The notes: generated from the letters alone by a model not told the origin. A stretch of DNA of 64,000 bases from Flavobacterium hibisci (GCF_020026925.1 NZ_JAIQDW010000017.1:35999-99998); one strand, 5' to 3'. Shown: positions 18,806-29,008, numbered from the stretch's first letter. Numbers and translations are program-made.

Positions 18806-21800
18806 CTACTTTTCTTTCACAATACTTACTGGGCCTAATAATCCCGCTTTCAATAACGGATTTCCTTCCAATCTAAATGGTGCTGTTGTCCATGTCAACC
18901 TTTCTTCTTTTGGCAATTTTTGATCACCAATTAAACGGTTTGCCCACGTATTGGTCACTTTTATTACGATTGTATTTTTTCCTTTTTGTAAAGCTTGCGA
19001 AATGTCTGTTTTGAATGGGAAAGTCCAAAGCGTTCCGCAGTCTTTTCCGTTAATTGAAACTTCGGCAATATTGGCAATTTCTCCTAAATCAATCCAGATT
19101 TTGCTGGCCTCTTTTCCTTTCCAAACAAACTCTTTTTTGTACACTACAGTTCCTGCGTAATATTTGATCTGATGATTTTCTGAAGTGCTCCAATCAAAAA
19201 GTTTATTCGTTTTTATAACTTCTTTCGGACCTTTAAATTCTGGATCGAACTGAAGTTCCCAGTTTTCATCTAAAACCTGAACTTTTTCAAATTCAGCTAA
19301 TTTTCCTTGAGCTAAAATTTCTTTCGTTTCTTCTTTAAAAATCACAAAACCAGATTCGTTAGCCTCTAAAGTTAGCGCAACAATTGTTCTTCCGTTTTCT
19401 ATTTTCCAATTGGCGAAAGCTGAAGTTTTATCGGTAACGGGATTGTACCATTGTGGCACTTTTCCAGCTATTCTAAACGAAGCATCAAATATTCTTTTTT
19501 GCTCCTTTTGATTAGAAAGAAAATAGACTTCTTCACTATCAGCTTTTCGGTGCGCCCAGGCAATCGTTTCTGAATCGGCTCTATTTAAATTTGGAAAATA
19601 AACATCTTGAGTAATTCCGATTGAAGCAAAATCATTTCCTAAATAAGGCAATTTAATAACCGTTCCTTTTCCGATTTTCCATGAAGTCGAATTAGCATTA
19701 TTCCAAATTTCATCAATCACATGCTGCCATTTCTTCTGATCTGCTTCTGACTGAATTCCCGGCTGAATCGTTGGTTTTTCAGCTACAAAAATCGTTGCTC
19801 CGTCTTTTAACAATTGCAAGATTTTTTCGGCGGAAGCCAAAGACAAAATTTTATTCGGCGCCATTTTATGACTTCCCGGAAACAGTAAAGCTCCGTATTC
19901 GATTCCGCCTTCAAAAGTTACTTTTCCGTTCACCACTTTCGCTCTGTTGATTAAAACATCAGCATTGAAAGAATCGTATTGATAACCATTTAAAGGATTA
20001 ATCCAGTGCGATAAATCGGTGATGTTTTTAGAATAAGTAACTTCTTTCGGCATTTTTGCAGTCGGCTGACCATCATTCTCTAAACGGATTTTCTCGCTTT
20101 CTAATCTATCCTTTCCAAACACATTCGGAATAAAAGACAGCAAACGATCTGGAACAAAAGAACGCGAAGGAAAATCTTCGCCAATAAAAACCGCCAAATC
20201 AATTACAGGTTTTCCTTTTTGCAATTGAAACTGCACTCTTTGACAATAATCAAACCAAGCTTTTCCAGGTTTCCACCAAGTTTGATCTCTTTGGAAAAAA
20301 GTTCCAATATCATCTAAAGTCATTCCCGGTTTTCTATCCGTCCACGGATTATGAACAAAAACATGGTAGAATAAACGATTGATTCCTAAAGCATAATTGC
20401 GGTCTGCCGTCGTTTTTAAATTTCCTGGATGTTCGTCCCAATCCATTCGCAAAGCTGTAAAAGATTCTGCCTGAATAATATCTTTTCCGTAAATATGTCC
20501 GCCCGAAATAGCGTCCACCATATCAAAAGGCTTGTCGTGAGTTGGGCTTTTCAACCAAAATTCACCACCCGGATAATCGACATATTTATAATGCAACAGA
20601 GCATCACTAATCATGGTTGGTGCGACATTTTCAGAACTTAATTTAACCTTATATTCTTTAGCAATTTGAGCGACAGTTCCGTAGAAATTATCAGCAATTA
20701 AATCGCCAATTGTTTTTCTGACATCGTATAAAACTTTCTCCGAGAAATCGGCACTTTCTACTGGAATTCCAGCCATGACAGGCAGATATTCTACAATATC
20801 ATAACCCCGTCTCTTTTTAAATTCAGCTTGAAAAACCGAAGACCAATTTTGACTTCCGCATTCCCAGCTGTCAAAATGAAGAATTGCCAAAACTCTTGAA
20901 GCCAGTTCTGGACCAGCAGAACGAACGGCTTCTCCAAACCAATGATCCAATTGAAAACGGATTAATTCTGGATTAAATTTATCTACTTCTAAACCTTTTC
21001 CTGCTCCACCCGTCGCATTTTCATGTCCTGTAGAAGTATGCCCCATTCGGATAATTTTCCATTTTCCTTTGGGAGCTTTCCAGTTCAAATTTCCATCAGT
21101 GTCAAAAAAACTCGAAATATTAATGATTTCTGATTTCTTGAATGCATCTGTATTCGGAATTTGTTTTTCAGTTGTCTCTGGAGTTAAACGCCAAATGGCT
21201 CCCGATTTTCCTTCGTAATTATTGATTAACGACTGATTTGAAAGTGTAATTTTACTCACTTTCAGATTTTGTTTCCATTTGGCAAAATCCAAATCTTCCG
21301 CTCCTGGTTCTGTTCCTACTGGATCATAAACAAATCTGAAATATTTTGCTGTAACAGGCGCTATGGTATGCGTGTTCGGGAAATCCATATCCTGCCAACC
21401 GTGGCGCGGTGCAATCAATCTTTCGTGGAATTTAAAATGAACTCCATCATCACTTACTTCCACAATTAAACGTTGTGCCTGATAATCTCTTCCTTTGGTT
21501 TCAATAACAATCGATTTGCAGGTAAATGGCTGTGCAAATTCATACTGAATCCAGCCTGCCTCTGCAAACTTGAAGTTTTCGTCTTTCTTTGGATCAGCCA
21601 AAAATGAAGCATCAGAATTGTTCGAGGTCGTTACTTTTGGTAATTGAATCTGAGAAGTAGTCTGATATTCTTTTATTGGAATTGCAAAAACCGCAATGTC
21701 TTTATAATAATCTTTGTAATGTTTCGGAACAGGAAGTTTTGAAGCGACTTTTTTTCCTCCTAAAATTTCAGTTGTTGACCAAACCACTCTTTGCATCGAC

Positions 21801-22192
21801 ATTTCTGGTTTAATCCACGGACCGCCTGCAACGGCAAATCCGTCTGCTCCGTGAAAAGCCAATTTCAAACCTAAACGATCGGCCTCTTTAAAAGCCCAAT
21901 GAATCATGTCCCAAAATTCAGGCGTCAGCTGTAAAACCGGCGGATCTATCAATGGCGGATTTGCCGGACCTTTGATAGTCATTAAATAGGCACCTGCAAT
22001 TCCGTTTTGTTTCATCGCTTCTAAATCGGCTGTGATTCCTGCTTTAGAATACGCCGATTTCATCCAATACCAATACACCCAAGTTTTGGAGGATTCTAGT
22101 GTTGGCTGAAAAGTTTCTTTTTTATGGACTTCCTGCGCAGAGACGATGCTTGCGAGAAGGAGGATAAAAAAGAGGTGTTTTTTTTGAAACAT
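18806..22192 (-). CDS. GH106 alpha-L-rhamnosidase
   Basis: A protein of 1128 residues with a signal peptide (LFFILLLASIVSAQ). The N-terminal WVYWYWMKSAYSKAGITADL and MKQNGIAGAYLMTIKGPANP mark the GH106 (alpha/beta)8 barrel. Later blocks include WAFKEADRLGLKLAFHGADG, SWECGSQNWSSVFQAEFKKR, SSENVAPTMISDALLHYKYV and INRLFYHVFVHNPW. The C terminus has a galactose-binding-like beta-sandwich (IWIDLGEIANIAEVSINGKD). GH106 enzymes release terminal L-rhamnose from RG-I or RG-II using a calcium ion and two Glu. The length is normal for the family. With GH78 at 29009-31192 it gives the locus two unrelated rhamnosidases. The gene is followed by a nested repeat and then the SASA esterase. Confidence 0.92.
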   Translation of the reverse strand: MFQKKHLFFILLLASIVSAQEVHKKETFQPTLESSKTWVYWYWMKSAYSKAGITADLEAMKQNGIAGAYLMTIKGPANPPLIDPPVLQLTPEFWDMIHWAFKEADRLGLKLAFHGADGFAVAGGPWIKPEMSMQRVVWSTTEILGGKKVASKLPVPKHYKDYYKDIAVFAIPIKEYQTTSQIQLPKVTTSNNSDASFLADPKKDENFKFAEAGWIQYEFAQPFTCKSIVIETKGRDYQAQRLIVEVSDDGVHFKFHERLIAPRHGWQDMDFPNTHTIAPVTAKYFRFVYDPVGTEPGAEDLDFAKWKQNLKVSKITLSNQSLINNYEGKSGAIWRLTPETTEKQIPNTDAFKKSEIINISSFFDTDGNLNWKAPKGKWKIIRMGHTSTGHENATGGAGKGLEVDKFNPELIRFQLDHWFGEAVRSAGPELASRVLAILHFDSWECGSQNWSSVFQAEFKKRRGYDIVEYLPVMAGIPVESADFSEKVLYDVRKTIGDLIADNFYGTVAQIAKEYKVKLSSENVAPTMISDALLHYKYVDYPGGEFWLKSPTHDKPFDMVDAISGGHIYGKDIIQAESFTALRMDWDEHPGNLKTTADRNYALGINRLFYHVFVHNPWTDRKPGMTLDDIGTFFQRDQTWWKPGKAWFDYCQRVQFQLQKGKPVIDLAVFIGEDFPSRSFVPDRLLSFIPNVFGKDRLESEKIRLENDGQPTAKMPKEVTYSKNITDLSHWINPLNGYQYDSFNADVLINRAKVVNGKVTFEGGIEYGALLFPGSHKMAPNKILSLASAEKILQLLKDGATIFVAEKPTIQPGIQSEADQKKWQHVIDEIWNNANSTSWKIGKGTVIKLPYLGNDFASIGITQDVYFPNLNRADSETIAWAHRKADSEEVYFLSNQKEQKRIFDASFRIAGKVPQWYNPVTDKTSAFANWKIENGRTIVALTLEANESGFVIFKEETKEILAQGKLAEFEKVQVLDENWELQFDPEFKGPKEVIKTNKLFDWSTSENHQIKYYAGTVVYKKEFVWKGKEASKIWIDLGEIANIAEVSINGKDCGTLWTFPFKTDISQALQKGKNTIVIKVTNTWANRLIGDQKLPKEERLTWTTAPFRLEGNPLLKAGLLGPVSIVKEK

Positions 22193-22206
22193 TTTTTGGT
22201 TGTTTT

Positions 22207-22276
22207 GTCATTGCGAGGAACGAAGCAATCACACTTAGTTGCTCTCGTTATGAGATGCGTCGTTCCTCGCAATGAC
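22207..22276. repeat. Inverted repeat (GTCATTGCGAGGAACGA type)
   Basis: The arms 22207-22223 and 22260-22276 are perfectly complementary (17 bp). It lies between GH2 and GH106. Related GTCATT(G/T)CGA ends occur in the repeats at 25627-25730 and 28882-28984, so the three belong to one loose repeat family. Confidence 0.65.
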
Positions 22277-22280
22277 CTCA

Positions 22281-25200
22281 TTAATACTTAAACTTCTTCA
22301 AACTACTTTCCAACTGATTCTTTGAACCGCTGAAAGGCGTTAAATAAAAACTATATTGATAATTTCCAGACTTAATCTGATATTGCTCAATTGGCTGTGC
22401 TACAATCGTCCAGCTGTCGTTACCTCCCACTCCCATTTGGATTAAATCGATGTTTAGCGTCAAAAATCCCGGATCTTTTAAATCATACGTATGACTTGAT
22501 GCGCTTAGGTTTTCTTGTGTGTAAGGCCAAGCGCTCATGCTTAGAACTTTAGTGTCGTTAACTACCATAAAACCTTGATTTTTCTGAGGCGTTGTTACTG
22601 CCATCCATCTTACATCACATCTGTTTCCGTTTTCTTGTGGTTTTGGGTAATGTTCGATAAAGTCATTAATCGGAAGTGAATATTTACCAACAAACGAGCC
22701 AAAACTTCTGTCACTGTAATTTTCCAATTCTCCTTTTCCGTACCAGGAAATCTGATCGAATTTTCTTTGAACTCCCATCTGCATTCCGATTTTTGGAATG
22801 TTTGGCAGTTTGTGTGAAGCTTTCAAACTGTAATCTACTTTTATCACTCCGTCTGGGCTGATATTGTAGACAACATTTACGCTTGCGCTGTCTTTTATAA
22901 TCTCGTAATCGCTTATCACTTTAATTTCAGAACCCGATTTGTCGATTTTTACATTTACCAATTTTGGTTTTGCTTTGTACCATTGTTTCAACAACTTTTG
23001 CGATTTCCATCCGCGTTTGTCGTTGTCTGTAAGCGGTCTTACGAAGTTAGGCAACAATGGTGCAAAAACTTGCTCTTCTCCGTTGAAAACATACGAACTC
23101 AATGCTCCGTTTGTTTTTCCAATTGTAATATCAAAAGTCTTTCCTTTGATTTTAAATTCTGAATCAGATTCTGAAACATTCAAAGATTCTTTTTTAGTAT
23201 TTAAAACCAAAGCTTCTTTCTTTTTCAGCTGAAACTGATCTTCGGCAACAACATATCCTTTTGAAGCCCAAAGTTCATCTGCTGAAAGCTGGAATTCGAT
23301 ATTCAAAATGTACTCTGCATCTGCTTTCATTTTTGGAAGATAAGAGCCAATGTCTAAAGTTGTCGATTGTCCTGCTTCTACTTTTAATGGTTTTAAAATT
23401 TGAGATTTGATTACGTTTCCGTTTTCTAAAACTTTTAAAACCGGAATATAGCTTTCTAAAGATTTTACAGCACTGCGATTTTTTATTTCTAAAATATTTC
23501 CATTTAAAGTTGAAATCGCTGGCTGATAGACCCATTTATTCTCAAAAATCGAGCCTTTTGGTTTTCCGTTAGAATCTACAATTCCTTTTGTGTTGAAGTT
23601 TCCATCATGGTATTTTTCGCCAAAATCTCCGCCGTGAGCAAAATAATTCTGTCCAGATCTGGAATCATATTTCACGATTCCCTGATCTTTGAATTCCCAA
23701 ATACAACCTCCGATAACTCTTGGAAGCGAACGGAATTCATCCCATAATTCTTTTAAATTTCCAACTGAATTCCCCATCGCATGAGAATATTCTACGAAAA
23801 TAATAGGACGTGTATCTTTCTTTTGATCTACTAAAAATTTCGGTGTGAAAACACCCGGATAAAAACGGCTCACCATATCGACATATGAATCATCTTGCGG
23901 ATTTTCGAATCGGTAAGCATGATCGATAGTTTTTGGATATCTCGGATCAAGCGGATCGATGTAACCGTCCAATTTTGCATTTCCTTGCGCTGGTTCATAA
24001 TGTACGGGACGCGTAATATCGAAATCGTGAACCCAACCCGACATTGCTGCGTGATTTGGTCCTTTTCCTCCCTCGTTACCCAAACTCCACATTACAACCG
24101 ATGGATGGTTTTTATCTCTTTCGACCATTCGGGTCATACGCTCTAAATAAGCGTTGGTCCATTTTGGATCGTTGCTTAATTTACCGCCAATTCCGTGTGT
24201 TTCCTGATTGGCTTCGTCCATAACCATAATCCCGTATTGATCGCATAATTCGTAAAAATAAGGGTCGTTTGGATAATGGCTTGTACGAATAAAATTGAAA
24301 TTGAACTTTTTAATTGTCGTAATATCCTGCTTGATATCTTCTCTTGTAACAGCTTTTCCTCTTGTTGGATGATGATCGTGACGGTTTACACCATAAACGT
24401 AAGTTTCTTTTCCGTTGATGAGCATTTTTCCGTTTTCTTTCGAGAATTCTATTGAACGAAAACCAACTTTACAGCTTTTTGCTTCTGTAACATTTCCGTT
24501 TTTGTCTTTTATCGAAATGACCATCGTATATAAATTCGGCTCTTCTGAACTCCATTTCTTCGGATTTTTGATGTTTTCTTGGAAGAATCCGAAACGAACA
24601 TTATCCAGACGAGGGTAACTTTCGTTGATTAAATCGATCACAGGTCTTTGAAGGGGTTCTTTGAACATTGCCGTATTATTGGCATCGTACAACTGAACAT
24701 TCATCGTATAATCTTTAATTCTTTCTCCTGTCAGGTTTTCAACTTTTGGTCTTAATTTGAAAATCGCGTCTTTGTATTCTTTGTCTAATTTAGTTTGAAC
24801 AAAGAAATCCTGAATGCGTAATTTTGGCTCAGCCATAATAAAAACTTCACGTTGGATGCCGCTCATACGCCAGTGATCCTGATCTTCTAAATAAGAACCA
24901 TCCGTCCAACGAATTACACGAACCGAAACTACATTTTCTCCTGCTTTCAAATAAGGTGTAATATCAAATTCCGACGGCAGAAAACTGTCTTCTCCGTAGC
25001 CCAAAAATTCTCCGTTTAACCAAACTTCAAAACCAGAACTTACAGCTCCAAAATGTAACGTAATCGTCATATCTTTCCAGTTTTCAGGAACGGTAAAACT
25101 TCTTTGGTAGGAACCAACTCCGTTATAATCTTTCGGAATGTATGGCGGATTTATTGGTCGGAACGGATACACCGCACTTTTGTAAATCGGGTTATCGTAG

Positions 25201-25607
25201 CCTTTCATTTCCCAGTTGGAAGGCACTTCGATTTTATCCCAGCCAGAAACCGTATTTTTATAGAAATCTTTATTCGCTTCTTTTAAGTTTACCGCATATT
25301 TAAAGTTCCAATCGCCATTAAGCATTTGGATTCGGCTTTTGGTTCTGTCGCCTTTTAATGCGTCTTCAACACTTGTGTAGGAATATGCAGTTGCTCTTGA
25401 TGGCTGTCTGTTAATGCTTGTAACTGTTGGATCTTCCCACGGCGCAAATTCGTATTTTTTATGAAGTTCTGGAACTCCTGCAGGTTCCCCTGTTACGGAT
25501 TGGGCGTTTGTGGAAATTGTAAAAAGTAAGATGTAAAATGTGAATACTGATTTTGGTATCGAAAATCGAAACCTTGAAAAGTGATTATTTTGAATTGGTT
25601 GAAACAT
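22281..25607 (-). CDS. GH2 beta-galactosidase (LacZ-like)
   Basis: Secreted enzyme with all LacZ-type domains: jelly roll (IEVPSNWEMKGYDNPIYKS), two immunoglobulin-like domains, TIM barrel and the C-terminal small-chain domain. Catalytic blocks: GVNRHDHHPTRGKAVTREDI, FIRTSHYPNDPYFYELCDQY, MWSLGNEGGKGPNHAAM with the acid/base Glu (about residue 510), and FVEYSHAMGNSVGNL with the nucleophile Glu (about 607). I chose ATG 25607, preceded by an A-rich leader, because the alternative ATG at 25634 lies inside the adjacent inverted repeat. The signal sequence is then long (SVFTFYILLFTISTNAQS). In this setting it probably removes beta-galactose from RG-I side chains. GH2 covers several sugars, so substrate is inferred. 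Confidence 0.9.
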   Translation of the reverse strand: MFQPIQNNHFSRFRFSIPKSVFTFYILLFTISTNAQSVTGEPAGVPELHKKYEFAPWEDPTVTSINRQPSRATAYSYTSVEDALKGDRTKSRIQMLNGDWNFKYAVNLKEANKDFYKNTVSGWDKIEVPSNWEMKGYDNPIYKSAVYPFRPINPPYIPKDYNGVGSYQRSFTVPENWKDMTITLHFGAVSSGFEVWLNGEFLGYGEDSFLPSEFDITPYLKAGENVVSVRVIRWTDGSYLEDQDHWRMSGIQREVFIMAEPKLRIQDFFVQTKLDKEYKDAIFKLRPKVENLTGERIKDYTMNVQLYDANNTAMFKEPLQRPVIDLINESYPRLDNVRFGFFQENIKNPKKWSSEEPNLYTMVISIKDKNGNVTEAKSCKVGFRSIEFSKENGKMLINGKETYVYGVNRHDHHPTRGKAVTREDIKQDITTIKKFNFNFIRTSHYPNDPYFYELCDQYGIMVMDEANQETHGIGGKLSNDPKWTNAYLERMTRMVERDKNHPSVVMWSLGNEGGKGPNHAAMSGWVHDFDITRPVHYEPAQGNAKLDGYIDPLDPRYPKTIDHAYRFENPQDDSYVDMVSRFYPGVFTPKFLVDQKKDTRPIIFVEYSHAMGNSVGNLKELWDEFRSLPRVIGGCIWEFKDQGIVKYDSRSGQNYFAHGGDFGEKYHDGNFNTKGIVDSNGKPKGSIFENKWVYQPAISTLNGNILEIKNRSAVKSLESYIPVLKVLENGNVIKSQILKPLKVEAGQSTTLDIGSYLPKMKADAEYILNIEFQLSADELWASKGYVVAEDQFQLKKKEALVLNTKKESLNVSESDSEFKIKGKTFDITIGKTNGALSSYVFNGEEQVFAPLLPNFVRPLTDNDKRGWKSQKLLKQWYKAKPKLVNVKIDKSGSEIKVISDYEIIKDSASVNVVYNISPDGVIKVDYSLKASHKLPNIPKIGMQMGVQRKFDQISWYGKGELENYSDRSFGSFVGKYSLPINDFIEHYPKPQENGNRCDVRWMAVTTPQKNQGFMVVNDTKVLSMSAWPYTQENLSASSHTYDLKDPGFLTLNIDLIQMGVGGNDSWTIVAQPIEQYQIKSGNYQYSFYLTPFSGSKNQLESSLKKFKY

Positions 25608-25626
25608 TATTTTATTTTTAGTTTTA

Positions 25627-25730
25627 TTTGTCATTTCGACCGAAGGGAGAAATCACACTAGAAATTCCGTAATTATAATCGAAAATCTTTGTGGTTACGA
25701 GTGTGATTTCTCGTTCCTCGAAATGACAAA
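25627..25730. repeat. Inverted repeat with two nested arm pairs
   Basis: The outer arms TTTGTCATTTCGA (25627-25639) and its complement (25718-25730), and the inner arms GAGAAATCACACT (25647-25659) and its complement (25700-25712). It lies in the gap upstream of GH2 and downstream of the beta-propeller lipoprotein gene. Confidence 0.65.
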
Positions 25731-25761
25731 CTGGATGTTTTATTTTGTGGTTATTAGACTT

Positions 25762-25782
25762 AACAGGTCTTAAAAACCTGTT
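25762..25782 (-). terminator. Short hairpin after the beta-propeller lipoprotein gene
   Basis: AACAGGT (25762-25768) pairs with ACCTGTT (25776-25782) just downstream of the minus-strand gene that ends at 25814. The loop is A/T only. A weak terminator or processing hairpin. Confidence 0.35.
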
Positions 25783-25813
25783 AGGTTTCCAACTCTTAAC
25801 TTCTGACTCATAA

Positions 25814-26938
25814 CTACTCTTTCCCCTTTTTCTCCGGCGGAGCCACAAAATTCAATTTACTTTTTCCTAAATCTTTAGAAGTTGCAATTGCGATTCCTCT
25901 TTGTTCTGCTTTGTTTACGGCACAATAAAAATGATACACAACACCATCATGTTTTACCACAAACGATTTATGAGCAAACATATCATCGTAAGGTTCAGAT
26001 GATTTCACTAAATCTTCTCCTTTCCAGTCGATCCAGTTTACTAAATCATTCGAAACGGCGAAACGGTTAAATGCACCTTGATTCCAACCCGTCCAAAAAG
26101 CTCCGAAATAAAACATTACCCAAGTATCATTAATACGCTGAATATAAGCATCTCCTGAGATTCCTTTATGATGATTGATTAAAGGTTTATCGCCATAACG
26201 TTTCCATTCTTTCATATCGTTTGATACTGCCATTGCAATACGCTCAGCGCCTTTTGCAGGATTTATGCTGTCACCACGGGCATTATAATACATGATAAAA
26301 TTGTGTCCTGTTACTTTATCTTTATCTCGAATCACACTGTTTTTGTACATTGTACTATTATCCCACCATTTAGCGTCTTTGTCTTTTGGCGTTAAAACCG
26401 GATTTTCTAATCTCTGAAATTCGTGTGGTTTTGTCGGCGCTTCTTTGGTATAAGCCATTCCGATTGATAAAACGCCTGCTTCGTAACCTTTGCTGTCTCC
26501 GCCAAAATAACTCATCCAGTATTTGTCATCGTATTTTTCCCATTCGTAGCTTCCGCCCCAGGTTGGGTCCTGCAATGAAATATAGCCCGCTTTTTGATTG
26601 ACATCCCAGTGTTTTTCGTTTTCTGAGAATGACATTACTTTTCCCAAATGTTTCCAGTCTAGTAAATTATCACTTTCTGCTAACCAGGTTTCATATCCTC
26701 TTCCATCATAAATTAAATACGTCATGTACCATTTGCCGTCTTTTCTAAACACGCTCGGACAATCCATTTTATAAGAGTTGTCGGTTGGCACCATTACCAA
26801 ACCGTATTTGTAAGGCGTTTTGATTTCGTTGTAAATCTCCTGCATTACGGTTTCGTTGATTTCTCTTTTTTTGTATTTAGTGGCGCAACTTGCTATTACA
26901 AGTGTTGAAATGGTTAAGATTAGATATTTAATTTTCAT
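25814..26938 (-). CDS. GH43-like five-bladed beta-propeller lipoprotein
   Basis: Lipoprotein of 374 residues: the signal ILTISTLVIASC ends at a lipidated Cys. The mature protein shows repeated propeller-blade patterns: DCPSVFRKDGKWYMTYLIYD (about 59-78), WLAESDNLLDWKHLGKVMSF, KYWMSYFGGDSKGYEAGVLS, HNFIMYYNARGDS, WVMFYFGAFWTGWNQG and GIAIATSKDLGKS. The Asp in the first block and the acidic residues that follow fit the GH43/GH32/GH117-type active-site layout, but no subfamily is recognised. It probably removes a terminal sugar from pectin side chains at the membrane surface or periplasm. It is followed downstream by GH2 and preceded by a second propeller gene. Confidence 0.72.
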   Translation of the reverse strand: MKIKYLILTISTLVIASCATKYKKREINETVMQEIYNEIKTPYKYGLVMVPTDNSYKMDCPSVFRKDGKWYMTYLIYDGRGYETWLAESDNLLDWKHLGKVMSFSENEKHWDVNQKAGYISLQDPTWGGSYEWEKYDDKYWMSYFGGDSKGYEAGVLSIGMAYTKEAPTKPHEFQRLENPVLTPKDKDAKWWDNSTMYKNSVIRDKDKVTGHNFIMYYNARGDSINPAKGAERIAMAVSNDMKEWKRYGDKPLINHHKGISGDAYIQRINDTWVMFYFGAFWTGWNQGAFNRFAVSNDLVNWIDWKGEDLVKSSEPYDDMFAHKSFVVKHDGVVYHFYCAVNKAEQRGIAIATSKDLGKSKLNFVAPPEKKGKE

Positions 26939-26960
26939 TTTGGTTGTCTATGTTTTTGGC

Positions 26961-27146
26961 ACGCGGATGACGCGGATTTACTTCGTAAAGACACGGATTA
27001 CGACGGATTTTTTTCTATCGCAGATTTAGCTGATTTTTTTATCTGCTTGATCTACAAAATCTGCGGGAAACTTTAATCTATTTCTTTAACTAAAATAAAA
27101 TCTGTGCAAATCAGCGTTTTACGAAGTAAATCCGCGTCATCTGCGT
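26961..27146. repeat. Inverted repeat, 29-bp arms
   Basis: The arms 26961-26989 and 27118-27146 are complementary apart from one mismatch (ACGCGGATGACGCGGATTTA...). The interior holds further CGCAGATTT/AAATCTGCG pairs. It fills the 223-base gap between the two beta-propeller genes. Confidence 0.7.
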
Positions 27147-27161
27147 TCTATTTATGCTCAA

Positions 27162-28844
27162 TTATTTTTTCAATTCTTTTAACTTCGACTCCATCACATC
27201 TTTGTTCAATTTTACCTTTACCATTCCTGTTGGATGAAATCTTCTTTTTAAATCGATTGCATTATAAACTATAGTATAAACGTCATTTCCTTCTGGAATT
27301 AGGCATAACGGAGTTCTCATGATATCCCACCATTTGTCTACTTTCGTTTCAATTGGTAAATAGTGTGCTTCTGCCCAATTAACGCCGTCTGCTGATAATG
27401 AATACGCAATCATATTTGGTAAATGATGTCCCCAGCCTTCCGGTCCTCCGTCGAAAATCGCGATGTACAAACCGTTTGGTAATTGACTTACAATTGGGTT
27501 TTCAACAAATTGCGGATGTATCGTTTTTATCGGTTCCAAACCTTTATTCAATCTTGTCCAAGGCCCTTCTAAACTTTTGGATTCTGCTAAAGCCACAAAC
27601 CAGCCTTTTCCTGATTTCTTTGGATAATCTGCCCAGGATTCAAACGGGTAAGCACCGCTGTAAAATCCGAACCACTTATCTCCAACTTTATACGGAAAAA
27701 AAGAAGCCACTCCCTGACGTCCTTCCCAAGGCTGGGAATCCAATCCCGGTTCGATAATGATTCCCATATCTTTGTATGGACCGCCAATTCCGTTGATGCC
27801 TTCTACTGTCGATTCACAACGCCAAATCCTTCCAAATGAATGATTTGGCTGAATTTCTTTATGGACGGTATAGGCTAAATAATAGCCGTACCATTTGTTT
27901 GCTTTTTCGTTGAAAACCGGCATATACGACCAAATAGCACCACGACGGTCGTTCATCGGATTATCATCTTCTGTTACGGCATAAGTTCCACTTGCCTGAT
28001 AAATGGTTGATTCTCTTTTCCAGTGAATCGCATCTTTACTTGTCCAATGTCCGATTTTAGTTTTTACACGATCATAATAATAATCAACGCCTTTTTCTCC
28101 TGCTCTTTCGGTTGGAAACATATGATACGTATCTCCTACTTTTACCACCCGTCCACCTTCAAAACCTCCCTGAATTCCTTCTGTTCCGGGCATTCCTTCG
28201 TCGATAACGGGTTTATTTTCTCCGCCAATGATTTCAAAAAGCGGTTTTTCATCGGAGAATCCTTCAATGATGTAAGTTGGATTCCACAATTTCCCGTCTA
28301 ATAATTCGGCATTTCTGGAAACCAATTCCTGATTGTTTTTTATTACTCCCAAAATGGCAAACAATCCTTTTGCATTTGGCAGAATCGTGTGCTTTCCTTT
28401 TGCGAAAGCAATGGCATACACATTTACTGGAGCTAAACCTGTGATTGTAACTCCATTCTCCAAAATCAATTTGCCGTTTTCTAATGCATTCTGCTGAAGA
28501 TATTCCTTGTTATTTGTCTCCTGAAAAACACCAATCAAAAGCTGAACCGGTTCTTTGAATTTTAACTGCAAAGGCGAATTGCTACCGTTTTTATATTTTT
28601 CCAAAGGAAGTTCTATACCGGTCAAACCTTGCAATTCCGGAGCTAAACGGACAATATTGTGTTTACTTCCTGAAAAAACGTGAGCGTATTGAGTGGTTTT
28701 GAAAGTTTTGTAATTTGATTTTACGATTTCAAATGAAGCTGGTTTCCAAGCGGTGTTTTGGGCTGTGGCTTGGATGCAGAATCCCAGCGCAAAGAAAATG
28801 GCTGTTTTTAATTTGAAATTGTATTTTGTGTTTTTTGATGACAT
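27162..28844 (-). CDS. Secreted beta-propeller protein, putative glycosidase of unknown family
   Basis: A protein of 560 residues with a signal peptide (TAIFFALGFCIQATAQ). Residues 30-190 look like a beta-sandwich (LQLKFKEPVQLLIGVFQETN). From about residue 215 propeller blades appear: GGFEGGRVVKVGDTYHMFPT, GHWTSKDAIHWKRESTIYQA, IWSYMPVFNEKANKWYGYYL, FFPYKVGDKWFGFYSGAYPF, NGLYIAIFDGGPEGWGHHLP and IAYSLSADGVNWAEAHYLPI. I do not recognise a numbered CAZy family. The blade logic is like GH43/GH32-type enzymes, but the usual invariant acidic triad cannot be assigned with confidence. It lies between GH78 and the propeller lipoprotein on the same strand, so a role in trimming pectin side chains is inferred. 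Confidence 0.6.
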   Translation of the reverse strand: MSSKNTKYNFKLKTAIFFALGFCIQATAQNTAWKPASFEIVKSNYKTFKTTQYAHVFSGSKHNIVRLAPELQGLTGIELPLEKYKNGSNSPLQLKFKEPVQLLIGVFQETNNKEYLQQNALENGKLILENGVTITGLAPVNVYAIAFAKGKHTILPNAKGLFAILGVIKNNQELVSRNAELLDGKLWNPTYIIEGFSDEKPLFEIIGGENKPVIDEGMPGTEGIQGGFEGGRVVKVGDTYHMFPTERAGEKGVDYYYDRVKTKIGHWTSKDAIHWKRESTIYQASGTYAVTEDDNPMNDRRGAIWSYMPVFNEKANKWYGYYLAYTVHKEIQPNHSFGRIWRCESTVEGINGIGGPYKDMGIIIEPGLDSQPWEGRQGVASFFPYKVGDKWFGFYSGAYPFESWADYPKKSGKGWFVALAESKSLEGPWTRLNKGLEPIKTIHPQFVENPIVSQLPNGLYIAIFDGGPEGWGHHLPNMIAYSLSADGVNWAEAHYLPIETKVDKWWDIMRTPLCLIPEGNDVYTIVYNAIDLKRRFHPTGMVKVKLNKDVMESKLKELKK

Positions 28845-28881
28845 TGGTTTTTATTTTAATGACTCTTGAATTTCCACAATC

Positions 28882-28984
28882 TTGTCATTTCGACGAAGGA
28901 GAAATCTCCGTAAGAAGCTCCACAAGGCATTTCCTCTCTTTGTCGAATATTGTCGCGGAGATTTCTCCTTCGTCGAAATGACAA
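28882..28984. repeat. Perfect inverted repeat, 29-bp arms
   Basis: The arms 28882-28910 and 28956-28984 are perfectly complementary (TTGTCATTTCGACGAAGGAG...). It lies between GH78 and the 560-residue propeller gene. Its ends match the repeat at 25627-25730. Confidence 0.75.
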
Positions 28985-29008
28985 ACTAGACGGGTAAACT
29001 CGTAATGA

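Noticed and set aside
25608..25848. Extended N terminus of GH2 and a short frame in the same gap
   Set aside because: The sequence is an inverted repeat; the better start is ATG 25607.
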